DNA of 64,000 nt from Stomoxys calcitrans (Eukaryota > Arthropoda > Insecta > Diptera > Muscidae): positions 29,807,266 through 29,871,265 of the forward strand of contig NC_081555.1 of the NCBI RefSeq assembly GCF_963082655.1. The letters run 5' to 3'. The translations under genes were made by a program, and so were the position numbers. How positions within the stretch are numbered: position 1 is the stretch's first letter; each line of letters starts with the position of its first letter. Shown piece after piece: positions 1 to 10,867 of this stretch. Below the pieces are notes generated by a model. The model was not told the DNA's origin. It worked only from the letters and a program-made list of their open reading frames with translations, and made no database searches.

Positions 1-186
1 ACACTATCTTTGCGTATTGTTTCTTTGATTGCACGGCCTTGACATCTTTTATCTAACTAAAGAACTACAATGGTGGTTGTATAAAATAACAAAATTCAAG
101 CAGAAAGTTCATGTCTTTGATAAACTAGTACTAGAATTGCAAGTCTTTGCTACATTTCAAATAAAGTGCTTGTCTTTAATAAAAAG

Positions 187-192
187 TTTATT
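187..192 (-). terminator. AATAAA poly(A) signal candidate (unit 1)
   Basis: TTTATT on the plus strand reads AATAAA on the minus strand, 160 nt after the stop codon of the ORF at 352-651, and is followed shortly by ATTAAA. The equivalent in unit 2 is 2363-2368. In AT-rich DNA such hexamers are common, so the support is the regular position in each unit, not the motif alone. Confidence 0.3.
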
Positions 193-351
193 AACTACAA
201 TAATAAAATAATGGTTTGATTTTATATTAAACAATCCTATATTCAAAAAAAATTAATTTGTATTTTTTTCTATGTATGTTTTTTTAGTCTATAATTAACG
301 AAAAACATCAACAAAAAAAAAACAAAAGTATTACATATCAAAATTACAAAA

Positions 352-651
352 TTAATTAAACAAAATAGACAACAAGGAAAAACAAATTCTTGGTGTTTCC
401 CTCTTGAAAATAGTAGTCCATTGCGAGTTTTTAATTTCCTTCTTCATTTTTTGAACTTCCTGCTCGCACTGAACCCCTTTTTCTCGGGCATCAGAAAGTT
501 CAATCAACATTTTTTTCTGGCTCTCTTGCAGTTTGTAGTTTTCAAACCATAATTTTAAATTGGCTTGCCTTAATTTGTGGATTTCTTCCAAGAAATTATT
601 CTTATTCACATCCATTTCCTTTCGTTTGGCTTCACTTATTATTATTTCCAT
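352..651 (-). CDS. 99-aa coiled-coil ORF of the satellite A unit (first copy; uncharacterised)
   Basis: Unknown function. This is the only ORF that is open in every A unit (24 of 24 copies) and it starts with ATG. That ATG is the first one downstream of the predicted initiator, with G at -3 and G at +4. Residues 20-73 form an unbroken coiled-coil register: a/d positions are F20, I24, L27, N31, L34, N38, L41, Q45, M48, L52, A55, V59, C62, V66, M69 and I73. Asparagines at core positions 31 and 38 are typical of parallel two-stranded zippers. The N-terminus is lysine/glutamate rich, and a hydrophobic tail (FSLLSILF) follows residue 90. There is no signal peptide and no catalytic motif. This copy has V59 changed to G. 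Intact copies with unchanged protein lie at 2529, 6877, 9046, 11221, 13394, 17742, 19916, 26449, 28623, 30798, 35132, 37306, 39481, 54341, 56516 and 62757 (each 300 nt, minus strand). It could be a real tandem minigene, a captured gene fragment, or an ORF kept only by array homogenisation. Confidence 0.4.
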   Translation of the reverse strand: MEIIISEAKRKEMDVNKNNFLEEIHKLRQANLKLWFENYKLQESQKKMLIELSDAREKGVQCEQEVQKMKKEIKNSQWTTIFKRETPRICFSLLSILFN

Positions 652-724
652 TTCCTTATTACCTTTCCTTTTTTTCTTTTTTTTATTTTCTTTCCAATTA
701 CCTCTTCCTTAGGCTTCCACACAG

Positions 725-762
725 GAATGAATGAAATCGTTTTGGAAGCTCACCCTTTTATA
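725..762 (-). promoter_or_regulatory. TATA box and initiator upstream of the coiled-coil ORF (unit 1)
   Basis: On the minus strand TATAAAAG occupies 762-755. TCATTC, a perfect match to the arthropod initiator TCAKTY, lies at 734-729, placing its A 30 nt downstream of the first T of the TATA box (29 nt in units lacking the extra T). A second overlapping TCATTC lies at 730-725. No ATG occurs between the initiator and the ORF start at 651. TATA box and initiator recur in each unit I checked. That this drives transcription is an inference. Confidence 0.45.
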
Positions 763-2819
763 GACTTTTTGTTTGTTATTTTTGTTGCCTTAGTAACATC
801 ATTTGACAGAAAAATATGAAAGATTAGTAGCTTTGTTCCGAATGTGTATTCAAATTAAGGAATATTAGGTCTGTTACGGAAAATTTAGCTAAAAATCAGA
901 AAAATTTCCGGGCCTGGTCCCAAGATATTGGCCGACGAAAATATTTTTGATGCATTTTGCGAAAACTTTCTCATTGGGTCCCTCCGTTCGGCTCTGGAAG
1001 GATCATGTACAATTCTATTGTCGAACTATAAATATTGTGAGCGCTAGTTAGCAGTTGAGAGATGTTAGTTACATATGCGTCATAGTTCGCGTCAAATTTG
1101 ATTTTGGAGGGTTTTGTGAGGGAAATTTGGACGATATATCAGAAAAATTTTTGTTTGTTGCATTAGTTGGAGCCTAGACGTCGACTCTTCGCAAAAGTAT
1201 GCATTCATCTAGATATAGTGTTAACCAATAGGTGTGTGTAATCTCAAGACCCTAGGTGGTCCAGGTCTCGAGATAGAGGAAAATTCAACTAAAAATCAGA
1301 AACATTTTCTATGTTGGATTTGTTGAAAAATATACATCGAAAATCCACGATATTTAGCATGTATATAGATATAGTGATAGCCTATCTGTGGGTGTAATCT
1401 CAAGACCCTAGGCGGACAAAGTTCCATGATCTAGGAAAATTCGACCAATTAACTTTTTTTGCATTTTTCCAAATTTGCACGATCTTGATGAAACTTTGCA
1501 AGTAAATAGAGGAAGTTCTTACCTATACGTCGATGTAAATCTCAAGACCCTAAGTGGTCCGGGCCCCGAGATATAGGCCGACGAAAATATTTTTGACGAA
1601 TTTTGAAAAAAGTTTTTAATCGGCTCTTGGAAGGCTAATTTACAAGCATAATGTCGAACTATATTTGGTGGGCGGTGGTTAGCAGTTGACAGATGTGTCA
1701 TAGCACGCGCCAAATTTGATTTTAGATGGTTTGCGCGGGAAAATTCGACGAAAAATTAGAAAAAAAAATAGTTTGAACTCAGGCATTCAGCGACAAAAGC
1801 ACACATGGCTATGGCGCCCTGTGGTCATTTGAGAGAAACTAACCACCACACATGATCCCACGATTAATAAATTGGTATTGTATGCCTTTGCTACATTTCA
1901 AATGAAAGGTACATGTCTTTGCTACACTTCGTATAAAAAGGTGTTTGTCTTTGCTACATTAATTTTATTTGGATGTAGCAAAGACATACACTTTGTTACT
2001 AAAATATAACTGAAAAGTAGTGTTTTCACTAACGTCATCTGGCATCCAAAAGGCACAATAGAATGTACGCATTTTTTGACCATCGACATCTGCTAACCAC
2101 TCCTTGTAACTAAATATAACTGAGAGATGCCATTTTTAGCAGCGACACCTGGCATCCAAAAGGCGACACCTGGCATACACTATCTTTGCGTATTGTTTCT
2201 TTGATTGCACGGCCTTGACATCTTTTGTCTAACTAAAGAACTACAATGGTGGTTGTATAAAATAACAAAATTCAAGCAGAAAGTTCATGTCTTTGATAAA
2301 CTAGTACTAGAACTGCAAGTCTTTGCTACATTTCAAATAAAGTGCTTGTCTTTAATAAAAAGTTTATTAACTACAATAATAAAATAATGGTTTGATTTTA
2401 TATTAAACAATCCTATATTCAAAAAAAAATTAATTTGTATTATTTTCTATGTATGTTTTTTTAGTCTATAATTAACGAAAAACATCAACAAAAAAAAAAC
2501 AAAAGTATTACATATCAAAATTACAAAATTAATTAAACAAAATAGACAACAAGGAAAAACAAATTCTTGGTGTTTCCCTCTTGAAAATAGTAGTCCATTG
2601 CGAGTTTTTAATTTCCTTCTTCATTTTTTGAACTTCCTGCTCGCACTGAACCACTTTTTCTCGGGCATCAGAAAGTTCAATCAACATTTTTTTCTGGCTC
2701 TCTTGCAGTTTGTAGTTTTCAAACCATAATTTTAAATTGGCTTGCCTTAATTTGTGGATTTCTTCCAAGAAATTATTCTTATTCACATCCATTTCCTTTC
2801 GTTTGGCTTCACTTATTAT

Positions 2820-2890
2820 TATTTCCATTTCCTTATTACCTTTCCTTTTTTTCTTTTTTTTATTTTCTTTCCAATTACCTCTTCCTTAGG
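2820..2890 (-). repeat. Polypyrimidine/polypurine tract in the ORF leader (reference unit 2)
   Basis: About 60 nt of nearly pure T/C on the plus strand between the ORF start and the initiator. T-run lengths vary between units (for example 7224, 22411, 33290, 35458, 56845), which changes the frame upstream of the ATG but leaves the ATG and ORF untouched. Confidence 0.6.
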
Positions 2891-2901
2891 CTTCCACACA
2901 G

Positions 2902-2938
2902 GAATGAATGAAATCGTTTGGAAGCTCACCCTTTTATA
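2902..2938 (-). promoter_or_regulatory. TATA box and initiator (unit 2)
   Basis: TATAAAAG at 2938-2931 and TCATTC at 2911-2906 and 2907-2902, giving TATA positions of -29 and -33 relative to the two candidate start sites. This is the common arrangement of the array. Confidence 0.45.
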
Positions 2939-3416
2939 GACTTTTTGTTTGTTATTTTTGTTGCCTTAGTAACATCATTTGACAGGAAAATATGAAAGAT
3001 TAGTAGCTTTGTTCCGAATGTGTATTCAAATTAAGGAATATTAGGTCTGTTACGGAAAATTCAGCTAAAAATCAGAAAAATTTCCGGGCCTGGTCCCAAG
3101 ATATTGGCCGACGAAAATATTTTTGATGCAGTTTGCGAAAACTTCCTTATTGGGGACCTCCGTTCGGCTCTGGAAGGCTCATGTACAATTCTATTGTCGA
3201 ACTATATATATTGTGAGCGCTAGTTAGCAGTTGAGAGATGTTAGTTACATATGCGTCATAGTTCGCGTCAAATTTGATTTTGGAGGGTTTTGTGAGGGAA
3301 ATTTGGACGATATATCAGAAAAATTTTGTTTGTTGCATTAGTTGGAGCCTAGACGTCGACTCTTCGCAAAAGTATGCATTCATCTAGATATAGTGTTAAC
3401 CAATAGGTGTGTGTAA

Positions 3417-3760
3417 TCTCAAGACCCTAGGTGGTCCAGGTCTCGAGATAGAGGAAAATTCAACTAAAAATCAGAAACATTTTCTATGTTGGATTTGTTG
3501 AAAAATATACATCGAAAATCCACGATATTTAGCATGTATATAGATATAGTGATAGCCTATCTGTGGGTGTAATCTCAAGACCCTAGGCGGACAAAGTTCC
3601 ATGATCTAGGAAAATTCGACCAATTAACTTTTTTTGCATTTTTCCAAATTTGCACGATCTTGATGAAACTTTGCAAGTAAATAGAGAAAGTTCTTACCTA
3701 TACGTCGATGTAAATCTCAAGACCCTAAGTGGTCCGGGCCCCGAGATATAGGCCGACGAA
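3417..3760. repeat. TCTCAAGACCCTA subrepeats (reference unit 2)
   Basis: TCTCAAGACCCTA occurs at 3417, 3573 and 3715 (spacings 156 and 142 bp). Each copy is preceded by a T/A-rich GTGTAAT or GTAAAT lead and followed by a GG(T/A)C-type stretch and then GGAAAATTC or GGCCGACG. This looks like a degenerate ancestral ~150-bp tandem repeat inside the larger unit. Confidence 0.7.
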
Positions 3761-3861
3761 AATATTTTTGACGAATTTTGAGAAAAGTTTTTAATCGGCT
3801 CTTGGAAGGCTCATTTACAAGCTTAATGTCGAACTATATTTGGTGGGCGGTGGTTAGCAGT

Positions 3862-3875
3862 TGACAGATCTGTCA
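3862..3875. repeat. 14-bp palindrome TGACAGATCTGTCA (reference unit 2)
   Basis: Perfect palindrome in units with the CGCGGG tail. Units with the GGGCGGG tail read TGACAGATGTGTCA, with one mismatch, so the palindrome separates the two tail types. Confidence 0.7.
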
Positions 3876-4119
3876 TAGCACGCGCCAAATTTGATTTTAG
3901 ATGGTTTGCGCGGGAAAATTCGACGAAAAATTAGAGAAAAAAATAGTTTGAACTCAGGCATTCAGCGACAAAAGCACACATGGCTATGGCGCCCTGTGGT
4001 CATTTGAGAGAAACTAACCACCACACATGATCCCACGATTAATAAATTGGTATTGTATGTCTTTGCTACATTTCAAATGAAAGGTACATGTCTTTGCTAC
4101 ACTTCATATAAAAGGTGGT

Positions 4120-4160
4120 TGTCTTTGCTACATTAATTTTATTTGGATGTAGCAAAGACA
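4120..4160. repeat. Perfect inverted repeat in the CTTTGCTACAT cluster (reference unit 2)
   Basis: TGTCTTTGCTACAT at 4120-4133 and its exact reverse complement at 4147-4160, with a 13-nt spacer. Further direct copies upstream (TGTATGTCTTTGCTACAT near 4055) can pair with the same right arm over 18 bp. Present in the units I checked; the right arm also matches CTTTG motifs early in the next unit. Confidence 0.75.
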
Positions 4161-4171
4161 TACACTTTGTT

Positions 4172-4350
4172 ACTAAAATATAACTGAAAAGTAGTGTTTT
4201 CACTAACGTCATCTGGCATCCAAAAGGCACAATAGAATGTACGCATTTTTTGACCATCGACATCTGCTAACCACTCCTTGTAACTAAATATAACTGAGAG
4301 ATGCCATTTTTAGCAGCGACACCTGGCATCCAAAAGGCGACACCTGGCAT
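4172..4350. repeat. 111-bp partial tandem duplication (reference unit 2)
   Basis: ACTAAAATATAACTGA at 4172 recurs as ACTAAATATAACTGA at 4283. In each half it is followed by a CTGGCATCCAAAAGGC motif (about 4212 and 4324), and a further GACACCTGGCAT follows at the unit end. Confidence 0.7.
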
Positions 4351-6525
4351 ACACTATCTTTGCGTATTGTTTCTTTGATTGCACGGCCTTGACATCTTTT
4401 GTCTAACTAAAGAACTACAATGGTGGTTGTATAAAATAACAAAATTCAAGCAGAAAGTTCATGTCTTTGATAAACTAGTACTAGAATTGCAAGTCTTTGC
4501 TACATTTCAAATAAAGTGCTTGTCTTTAATAAAAAGTTTATTAACTACAATAATAAAATAATGGTTTGATTTTATATTAAACAATCCTATATTCAAAAAA
4601 AAATTAATTTGTATTATTTTCTATGTATGTTTTTTTAGTCTATAATTAACGAAAAACATCAACAAAAAAAAAAACAAAAGTATTACATATCAAAATTACA
4701 AAATTAATTAAACAAAATAGACAAGAAGGAAAAACAAATTCTTGGTGTTTCCCTCTTGAAAATAGTAGTCCATTGCGAGTTTTTAATTTCCTTCTTCATT
4801 TTTTGAACTTCCTGCTCGCACTGAACCACTTTTTCTCGGGCATCAGAAAGTTCAATCAACATTTTTTTCTGGCTCTCTTGCAGTTTGTAGTTTTCAAACC
4901 ATAATTTTAAATTGGCTTGCCTTAATTTGTGGATTTCTTCCAAGAAATTATTCTTATTCACATCCATTTCCTTTCGTTTGGCTTCACTTATTATTATTTC
5001 CATTTCCTTATTACCTTTCCTTTTTTTCTTTTTTTTATTTTCTTTCCAATTACCTCTTCCTTAGGCTTCCACACAGGAATGAATGAAATCGTTTGGAAGC
5101 TCACCCTTTTATAGACTTTTTGTTTGTTATTTTTGTTGCCTTAGTAACATCATTTGACAGAAAAATATGAAAGATTAGTAGCTTTGTTCCGAATGTGTAT
5201 TCAAATTAAGGAATATTAGGTCTGTTACGGAAAATTCAGCTAAAAATCAGAAAAATTTCCGGGCCTGGTCCCAAGATATTGGCCGACGAAAATATTTTTG
5301 ATGCATTTTGCGAAAACTTCCTTATTGGGGACCTCCGTTCGGCTCTGGAAGGCTCATGTACAATTCTATTGTCGAACTATATATATTGTGAGCGATAGTT
5401 AGCAGTTGAGAGATGTTAGTTACATATGCGTCATAGTTCGCGTCAAATTTGATTTTGGAGGGTTTTGTGAGGGAAATTTGGACGATATATTAGAGAAATT
5501 TTGTTTGTTGCATTAGTTGGAGCCTAGACGTCGACTCTTCGCAAAAGTATGCATTCATCTAGATATAGTGTTAACCAATAGGTGTGTGTAATCTCAAGAC
5601 CCTAGGTGGTCCAGGTCTCGAGATAGAGGAAAATTCAACTAAAAATCAGAAACATTTTCTATGTTGGATTTGTTGAAAAATATACATCGAAAATCCACGA
5701 TATTTAGCATGTATATAGATATAGTGATAGCCTATCTGTGGGTGTAATCTCAAGACCCTAGGCGGACAAAGTTCCATGATCTAGGAAAATTCGACCAATT
5801 AACTTTTTTTGCATTTTTCCAAATTTGCACGATCTTGATGAAACTTTGCAAGTAAATAGAGGAAGTTCTTACCTATACGTCAATGTAAATCTCAAGACCC
5901 TAAGTGGTCCGGGCCCCTAGATATAGGCCGACGAAAATATTTTTGACGAATTTTGAGAAAAGTTTTTAATCGGCTCTTGGAAGGCTCATTTACAAGCTTA
6001 ATGTCGAACTATATTTGGTGGGCGGTGGTTAGCAGTTGACAGATCTGTCATAGCACGCGCCAAATTTGATTTTAGATGGTTTGCGCGGGAAAATTCGACG
6101 AAAAATTAGAGAAAAAAATAGTTTGAACTCAGGCATTCAGCGACAAAAGCACACATGGCTATGGCGCCCTGTGGTCATTTGAGAGAAACTAACCACCACA
6201 CATGATCCCACGATTAATAAATTGGTATTGTATGTCTTTGCTACATTTCAAATGAAAGGTACATGTCTTTGCTACACTTCATGTAAAAGGTGGTTGTCTT
6301 TGCTACATTAATTTTATTTGGATGTAGCAAAGACATACACTTTGTTACTAAAATATAACTGAAAAGTAGTGTTTTCACTAACGTCATCTGGCATCCAAAA
6401 GGCACAATAGAATGTACGTATTTTTTGACCAACGACATCTGCTAACCACTCCTTGCAACTAAATGTAACTGAGAGATGCCATTTTTAGCAGCGACACCTG
6501 GCATCCAAAAGGCGACACCTGGCAT
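4351..6525. repeat. Satellite A unit 3
   Basis: Mid-unit is a mosaic: CATTTTGCG of one type followed by CTTCCTTATTGGGG of the other. CGTCAATGTAAATC, CCCCTAGATATAGG and CTTCATGTAAAAGG are shared only with the next unit, so these tails are recent relatives. Confidence 0.9.
4704..5003 (-). CDS. Coiled-coil ORF copy with L93F
   Basis: Same 99-codon ORF as at 352-651. A single base change (AAGAAGG instead of AACAAGG near 4722) replaces L93 with F in the hydrophobic tail. The coiled-coil core is unchanged and V59 is present. Confidence 0.35.
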   Translation of the reverse strand: MEIIISEAKRKEMDVNKNNFLEEIHKLRQANLKLWFENYKLQESQKKMLIELSDAREKVVQCEQEVQKMKKEIKNSQWTTIFKRETPRICFSFLSILFN

Positions 6526-8700
6526 ACACTATCTTTGCGTATTGTTTCTTTGATTGCACGGCCTTGACATCTTTTGTCTAACTAAAGAACTACAATGGTG
6601 GTTGTATAAAATAACAAAATTCAAGCAGAAAGTTCATGTCTTTGATAAACTAGTACTAGAATTGCAAGTCTTTGCTACATTTCAAATAAAGTGCTTGTCT
6701 TTAATAAAAAGTTTATTAACTACAATAATAAAATAATGGTTTGATTTTATATTAAACAATCCTATATTCAAAAAAAAATTAATTTGTATTATTTTCTATG
6801 TATGTTTTTTTAGTCTATAATTAACGAAAAACATCAACAAAAAAAAACAAAAGTATTACATATCAAAATTACAAAATTAATTAAACAAAATAGACAACAA
6901 GGAAAAACAAATTCTTGGTGTTTCCCTCTTGAAAATAGTAGTCCATTGCGAGTTTTTAATTTCCTTCTTCATTTTTTGAACTTCCTGCTCGCACTGAACC
7001 ACTTTTTCTCGGGCATCAGAAAGTTCAATCAACATTTTTTTCTGGCTCTCTTGCAGTTTGTAGTTTTCAAACCATAATTTTAAATTGGCTTGCCTTAATT
7101 TGTGGATTTCTTCCAAGAAATTATTCTTATTCACATCCATTTCCTTTCGTTTGGCTTCACTTATTATTATTTCCATTTCCTTATTACCTTTCCTTTTTTT
7201 CTTTTTTTTATATTTTCTTTCCAATTACCTCTTCCTTAGGCTTCCACACAGGAATGAATGAAATCGTTTGGAAGCTCACCCTTTTATAGACTTTTTGTTT
7301 GTTATTTTTGTTGCCTTAGTAACATCATTTGACAGAAAAATATGAAAGATTAGTAGCTTTGTTCCGAATGTGTATTCAAATTAAGGAATATTAGGTCTGT
7401 TACGGAAAATTCAGCTAAAAATCAGAAAAATTTCCGGGCCTGGTCCCAAGATATTGGCCGACGAAAATATTTTTGATGCATTTTGCGAAAACTTTCTCAT
7501 TGGGTCCCTCCGTTCGGCTCTGGAAGGATCATGTACAATTCTATTGTCGAACTATAAATATTGTGAGCGCTAGTTAGCAGTTGAGAGATGTTAGTTACAT
7601 ATGCGTCATAGTTCGCGTCAAAATTGATTTTGGAGGGTTTTGTGAGGGAAATTTGGACGATATATCAGAAAAATTTTTGTTTGTTGCATTAGTTGGAGCC
7701 TAGACGTCGACTCTTCGCAAAAGTATGCATTCATCTAGATATAGTGTTAACCAATAGGTGTGTGTTATCTCAAGACCCTAGGTGGTCCAGGTCTCGAGAT
7801 AGAGGAAAATTCAACTAAAAATCAGAAACATTTTCTATGTTGGATTTGTTGAAAAATATACATCGAAAATCCACGATATTTAGCATGTATATAGATATAG
7901 TGATAGCCGATCTGTGGGTGTAATCTCAAGACCCTTGGCGGACAAAGTTCCATGATCTAGGAAAATTCTTCCAATTAACTTTTTTTGCATTTTTCCAAAT
8001 TTGCACGATCTTGATGAAACTTTGCAAGTAAATAGAGGAAGTTCTTACCTATACGTCAATGTAAATCTCAAGACCCTAAGTGGTCCGGGCCCCTAGATAT
8101 AGGCCGACGAAAATATTTTTGACGAATTTTCAGAAAAGTTTTTAATCGGCTCTTGGAAGGCTCATTTACAAGCTTAATGTCGAACTATATTTGGTGGGCG
8201 GTGGTTAGCAGTTGACAGATCTGTCATAGCACGCGCCAAATTTGATTTTAGATGGTTTGCGCGGGAAAATTCGACGAAAAATTAGAGAAAAAAATAGTTT
8301 GAACTCAGGCATTCAGCGACAAAAGCACACATGGCTAGGCGCCCTGTGGTCATTTGAGAGAAACTAACCACCACACATGATCCCACGATTAATAAATTGG
8401 TATTGTATGTCTTTGCTACATTTCAAATGAAAGGTACATGTCTTTGCTACACTTCATGTAAAAGGTGGTTGTCTTTGCTACATTAATTTTATTTGGATGT
8501 AGCAAAGACATACACTTTGTTACTAAAATATAACTGAAAAGTAGTGTTTTCACTAACGTCATCTGGCATCCAAAAGGCACAATAGAATGTACGTATTTTT
8601 TGACCAACGACATTTGCTAACCACTCCTTGCAACTAAATATAACTGAGAGATGCCATTTTTAGCAGCGACACCTGGCATCCAAAAGGCGACACCTGGCAT
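6526..8700. repeat. Satellite A unit 4
   Basis: Type CATTTTGCG. Private changes include loss of two bases in ATGGCTAGGCG (about 8337), AATTCTTCCAATT at 7968 and GTGTTATCTC at 7762. ORF copy at 6877-7176 is unchanged. Confidence 0.9.
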
Positions 8701-10867
8701 ACACTATCTTTGCGTATTGTTTCTTTGATTGCACGGCCTTGACATCTTTTGTCTAACTACAATGGTGGTTGTATAAAATAACAAAATTCAAGCAGAAAGT
8801 TCATGTCTTTGATAAACTAGTACTAGAATTGCAAGTCTTTGCTACATTTCAAATAAAGTGCTTGTCTTTAATAAAAAGTTTATTAACTACAATAATAAAA
8901 TAATGGTTTGATTTTATATTAAACAATCCTATATTCAAAAAAAAATTAATTTGTATTATTTTCTATGTATGTTTTTTTAGTCTATAATTAACGAAAAACA
9001 TCAACAAAAAAAAAAACAAAAGTATTACATATCAAAATTACAAAATTAATTAAACAAAATAGACAACAAGGAAAAACAAATTCTTGGTGTTTCCCTCTTG
9101 AAAATAGTAGTCCATTGCGAGTTTTTAATTTCCTTCTTCATTTTTTGAACTTCCTGCTCGCACTGAACCACTTTTTCTCGGGCATCAGAAAGTTCAATCA
9201 ACATTTTTTTCTGGCTCTCTTGCAGTTTGTAGTTTTCAAACCATAATTTTAAATTGGCTTGCCTTAATTTGTGGATTTCTTCCAAGAAATTATTCTTATT
9301 CACATCCATTTCCTTTCGTTTGGCTTCACTTATTATTATTTCCATTTCCTTATTACCTTTCCTTTTTTTCTTTTTTTTATTTTCTTTCCAATTACCTCTT
9401 CCTTAGGCTTCCACACAGGAATGAATGAAATCGTTTGGAAGCTCACCCTTTTATAGACTTTTTGTTTGTTATTTTTGTTGCCTTAGTAACATCATTTGAC
9501 AGGAAAATATGAAAGATTAGTAGCTTTGTTCCGAATGTGTATTCAAATTAAGGAATATTAGGTCTGTCACGGAAAATTCAGCTAAAAATCAGAAAAATTT
9601 CCGGGCCTGGTCCCAAGATATTGGCCGACGAAAATATTTTTGATGCAGTTTGCGAAAACTTCCTTATTGGGGACCTCCGTTCGGCTCTGGAAGGCTCATG
9701 TACAATTCTATTGTCGAACTATATATATTGTGAGCGCTAGTTAGCAGTTGAGAGATGTTAGTTACATATGCGTCATAGTTCGCGTCAAATTTGATTTTGG
9801 AGGGTTTTGTGAGGGAAATTTGGACGATATATCAGAAAAATTTTGTTTGTTGCATTAGTTGGAGCCTAGACGTCGACTCTTCGCAAAAGTATGCATTCAT
9901 CTAGATATAGTGTTAACCAATAGGTGTGTGCAATCTCAAGACCCTAGGTGGTCCAGGTCTCGAGATAGAGGAAAATTCAACTAAAAATCAGAAACATTTT
10001 CTATGTTGGATTTGTTGAAAAATATACATCGAAAATCCACGATATTTAGCATGTATATAGATATAGTGATAGCCTATCTGTGGGTGTAATCTCAAGACCC
10101 TAGGCGGACAAAGTTCCATGATCTAGGAAAATTCGACCAATTAACTTTTTTTGCATTTTTCCAAATTTGCACGATCTTGATGAAACTTTGCAAGTAAATA
10201 GAGGAAGTTCTTACCTATACGTCGATGTAAATCTCAAGACCCTAAGTGGTCCGGGCCCCGAGATATAGGCCGACGAAAATATTTTTGACGAATTTTGAGA
10301 AAAGTTTTTAATCGGCTCTTGGAAGGCTCATTTACAAGCTTAATGTCGAACTATATTTGGTGGGCGGTGGTTAGCAGTTGACAGATCTGTCATAGCACGC
10401 GCCAAATTTGATTTTAGATGGTTTGCGCGGGAAAATTCGACGAAAAATTAGAGAAAAAAATAGTTTGAACTCAGGCATTCAGCGACAAAAGCACACATGG
10501 CTATGGCGCCCTGTGGTCATTTGAGAGAAACTAACCACCACACATGATCCCACGATTAATAAATTGGTATTGTATGTCTTTGCTACATTTCAAATGAAAG
10601 GTACATGTCTTTGCTACACTTCATATAAAAGGTGATTGTCTTTGCTACATTAATTTTATTTGGATGTAGCAAAGACATACACTTTGTTACTAAAATATAA
10701 CTGAAAAGTAGTGTTTTCACTAACGTCATCTGGCATCCAAAAGGCACAATAGAATGTACGTATTTTTTGACCAACGACATCTGCTAACCACTCCTTGCAA
10801 CTAAATATAACTGAGAGATGCCATTTTTAGCAGCGACACCTGGCATCCAAAAGGCGACACCTGGCAT
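8701..10867. repeat. Satellite A unit 5
   Basis: Type CAGTTTGCG. An 8-bp loss near 8757 joins CTAACTA to CAATGG, consistent with deletion between two AACTA repeats. Private TCTGTCACGG near 9567. ORF copy at 9046-9345 is unchanged. Confidence 0.9.

Larger units (their letters stand above)
1..2176. repeat. Satellite A unit 1
   Basis: Type CATTTTGCG at mid-unit. The tail is mosaic: CGCGGG and CATTTGAGAG of one tail type with TATGCCTTTG and GGTGTTTG of the other. Private changes are GAATTTTGAAAAAAG (about 1600) and ACAAGCATAATG. Phase map of the unit: 29-210 CTTTG-rich stretch; 352-651 minus-strand ORF; 650-715 pyrimidine tract; 725-762 promoter-like motifs; 885-1140 block I; 1229-1560 TCTCAAGACCCTA subrepeats; 1552-1760 block II; 1880-1990 CTTTGCTACAT cluster; 2000-2176 111-bp duplication. 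Confidence 0.9.
3084..3940. repeat. Internal duplication of the A unit: blocks I and II (reference unit 2)
   Basis: Block I (3084-3330) and block II (3734-3940) share an ordered series of words: CCGGGCC, GGCCGACGAAAATATTTTTGA, TCGGCTCT, GGAAGGCTCAT, TGTCGAACTATAT, GTTAGCAGTTGA, GTCAAATTTGATTTT or CCAAATTTGATTTT, then GGGAAA. Starts are 650 bp apart. Overall identity is low, so this is an old duplication within the unit, present in every unit. Confidence 0.75.
2177..4350. repeat. Satellite A unit 2
   Basis: Type CAGTTTGCG at mid-unit. It carries AGAACTGCAAG near 2310, shared only with units 9 and 10. The ORF at 2529-2828 is unchanged. Used here as the reference unit for internal repeats. Confidence 0.9.

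Noticed and set aside
29..211. 60-aa plus-strand ORF (HGLDIF...) repeated in most A units
   Set aside because: It opens only if a TTG is taken as start, is broken by small deletions in units 5 and 17, and lies in the CTTTG-rich repeat stretch. No promoter or codon-like support.
577..819. 61-80-aa plus-strand ORF (DFFQEIIL...) opposite the coiled-coil ORF
   Set aside because: It is the antisense shadow of the minus-strand ORF and its pyrimidine leader; the start would be GTG and its C-terminus shifts with homopolymer length.
1880..2000. Terminal inverted repeats of a DNA transposon
   Set aside because: The inverted CTTTGCTACAT arms are only 13-80 bp apart, no target-site duplication or transposase-like ORF is seen, and the unit is strictly tandem.
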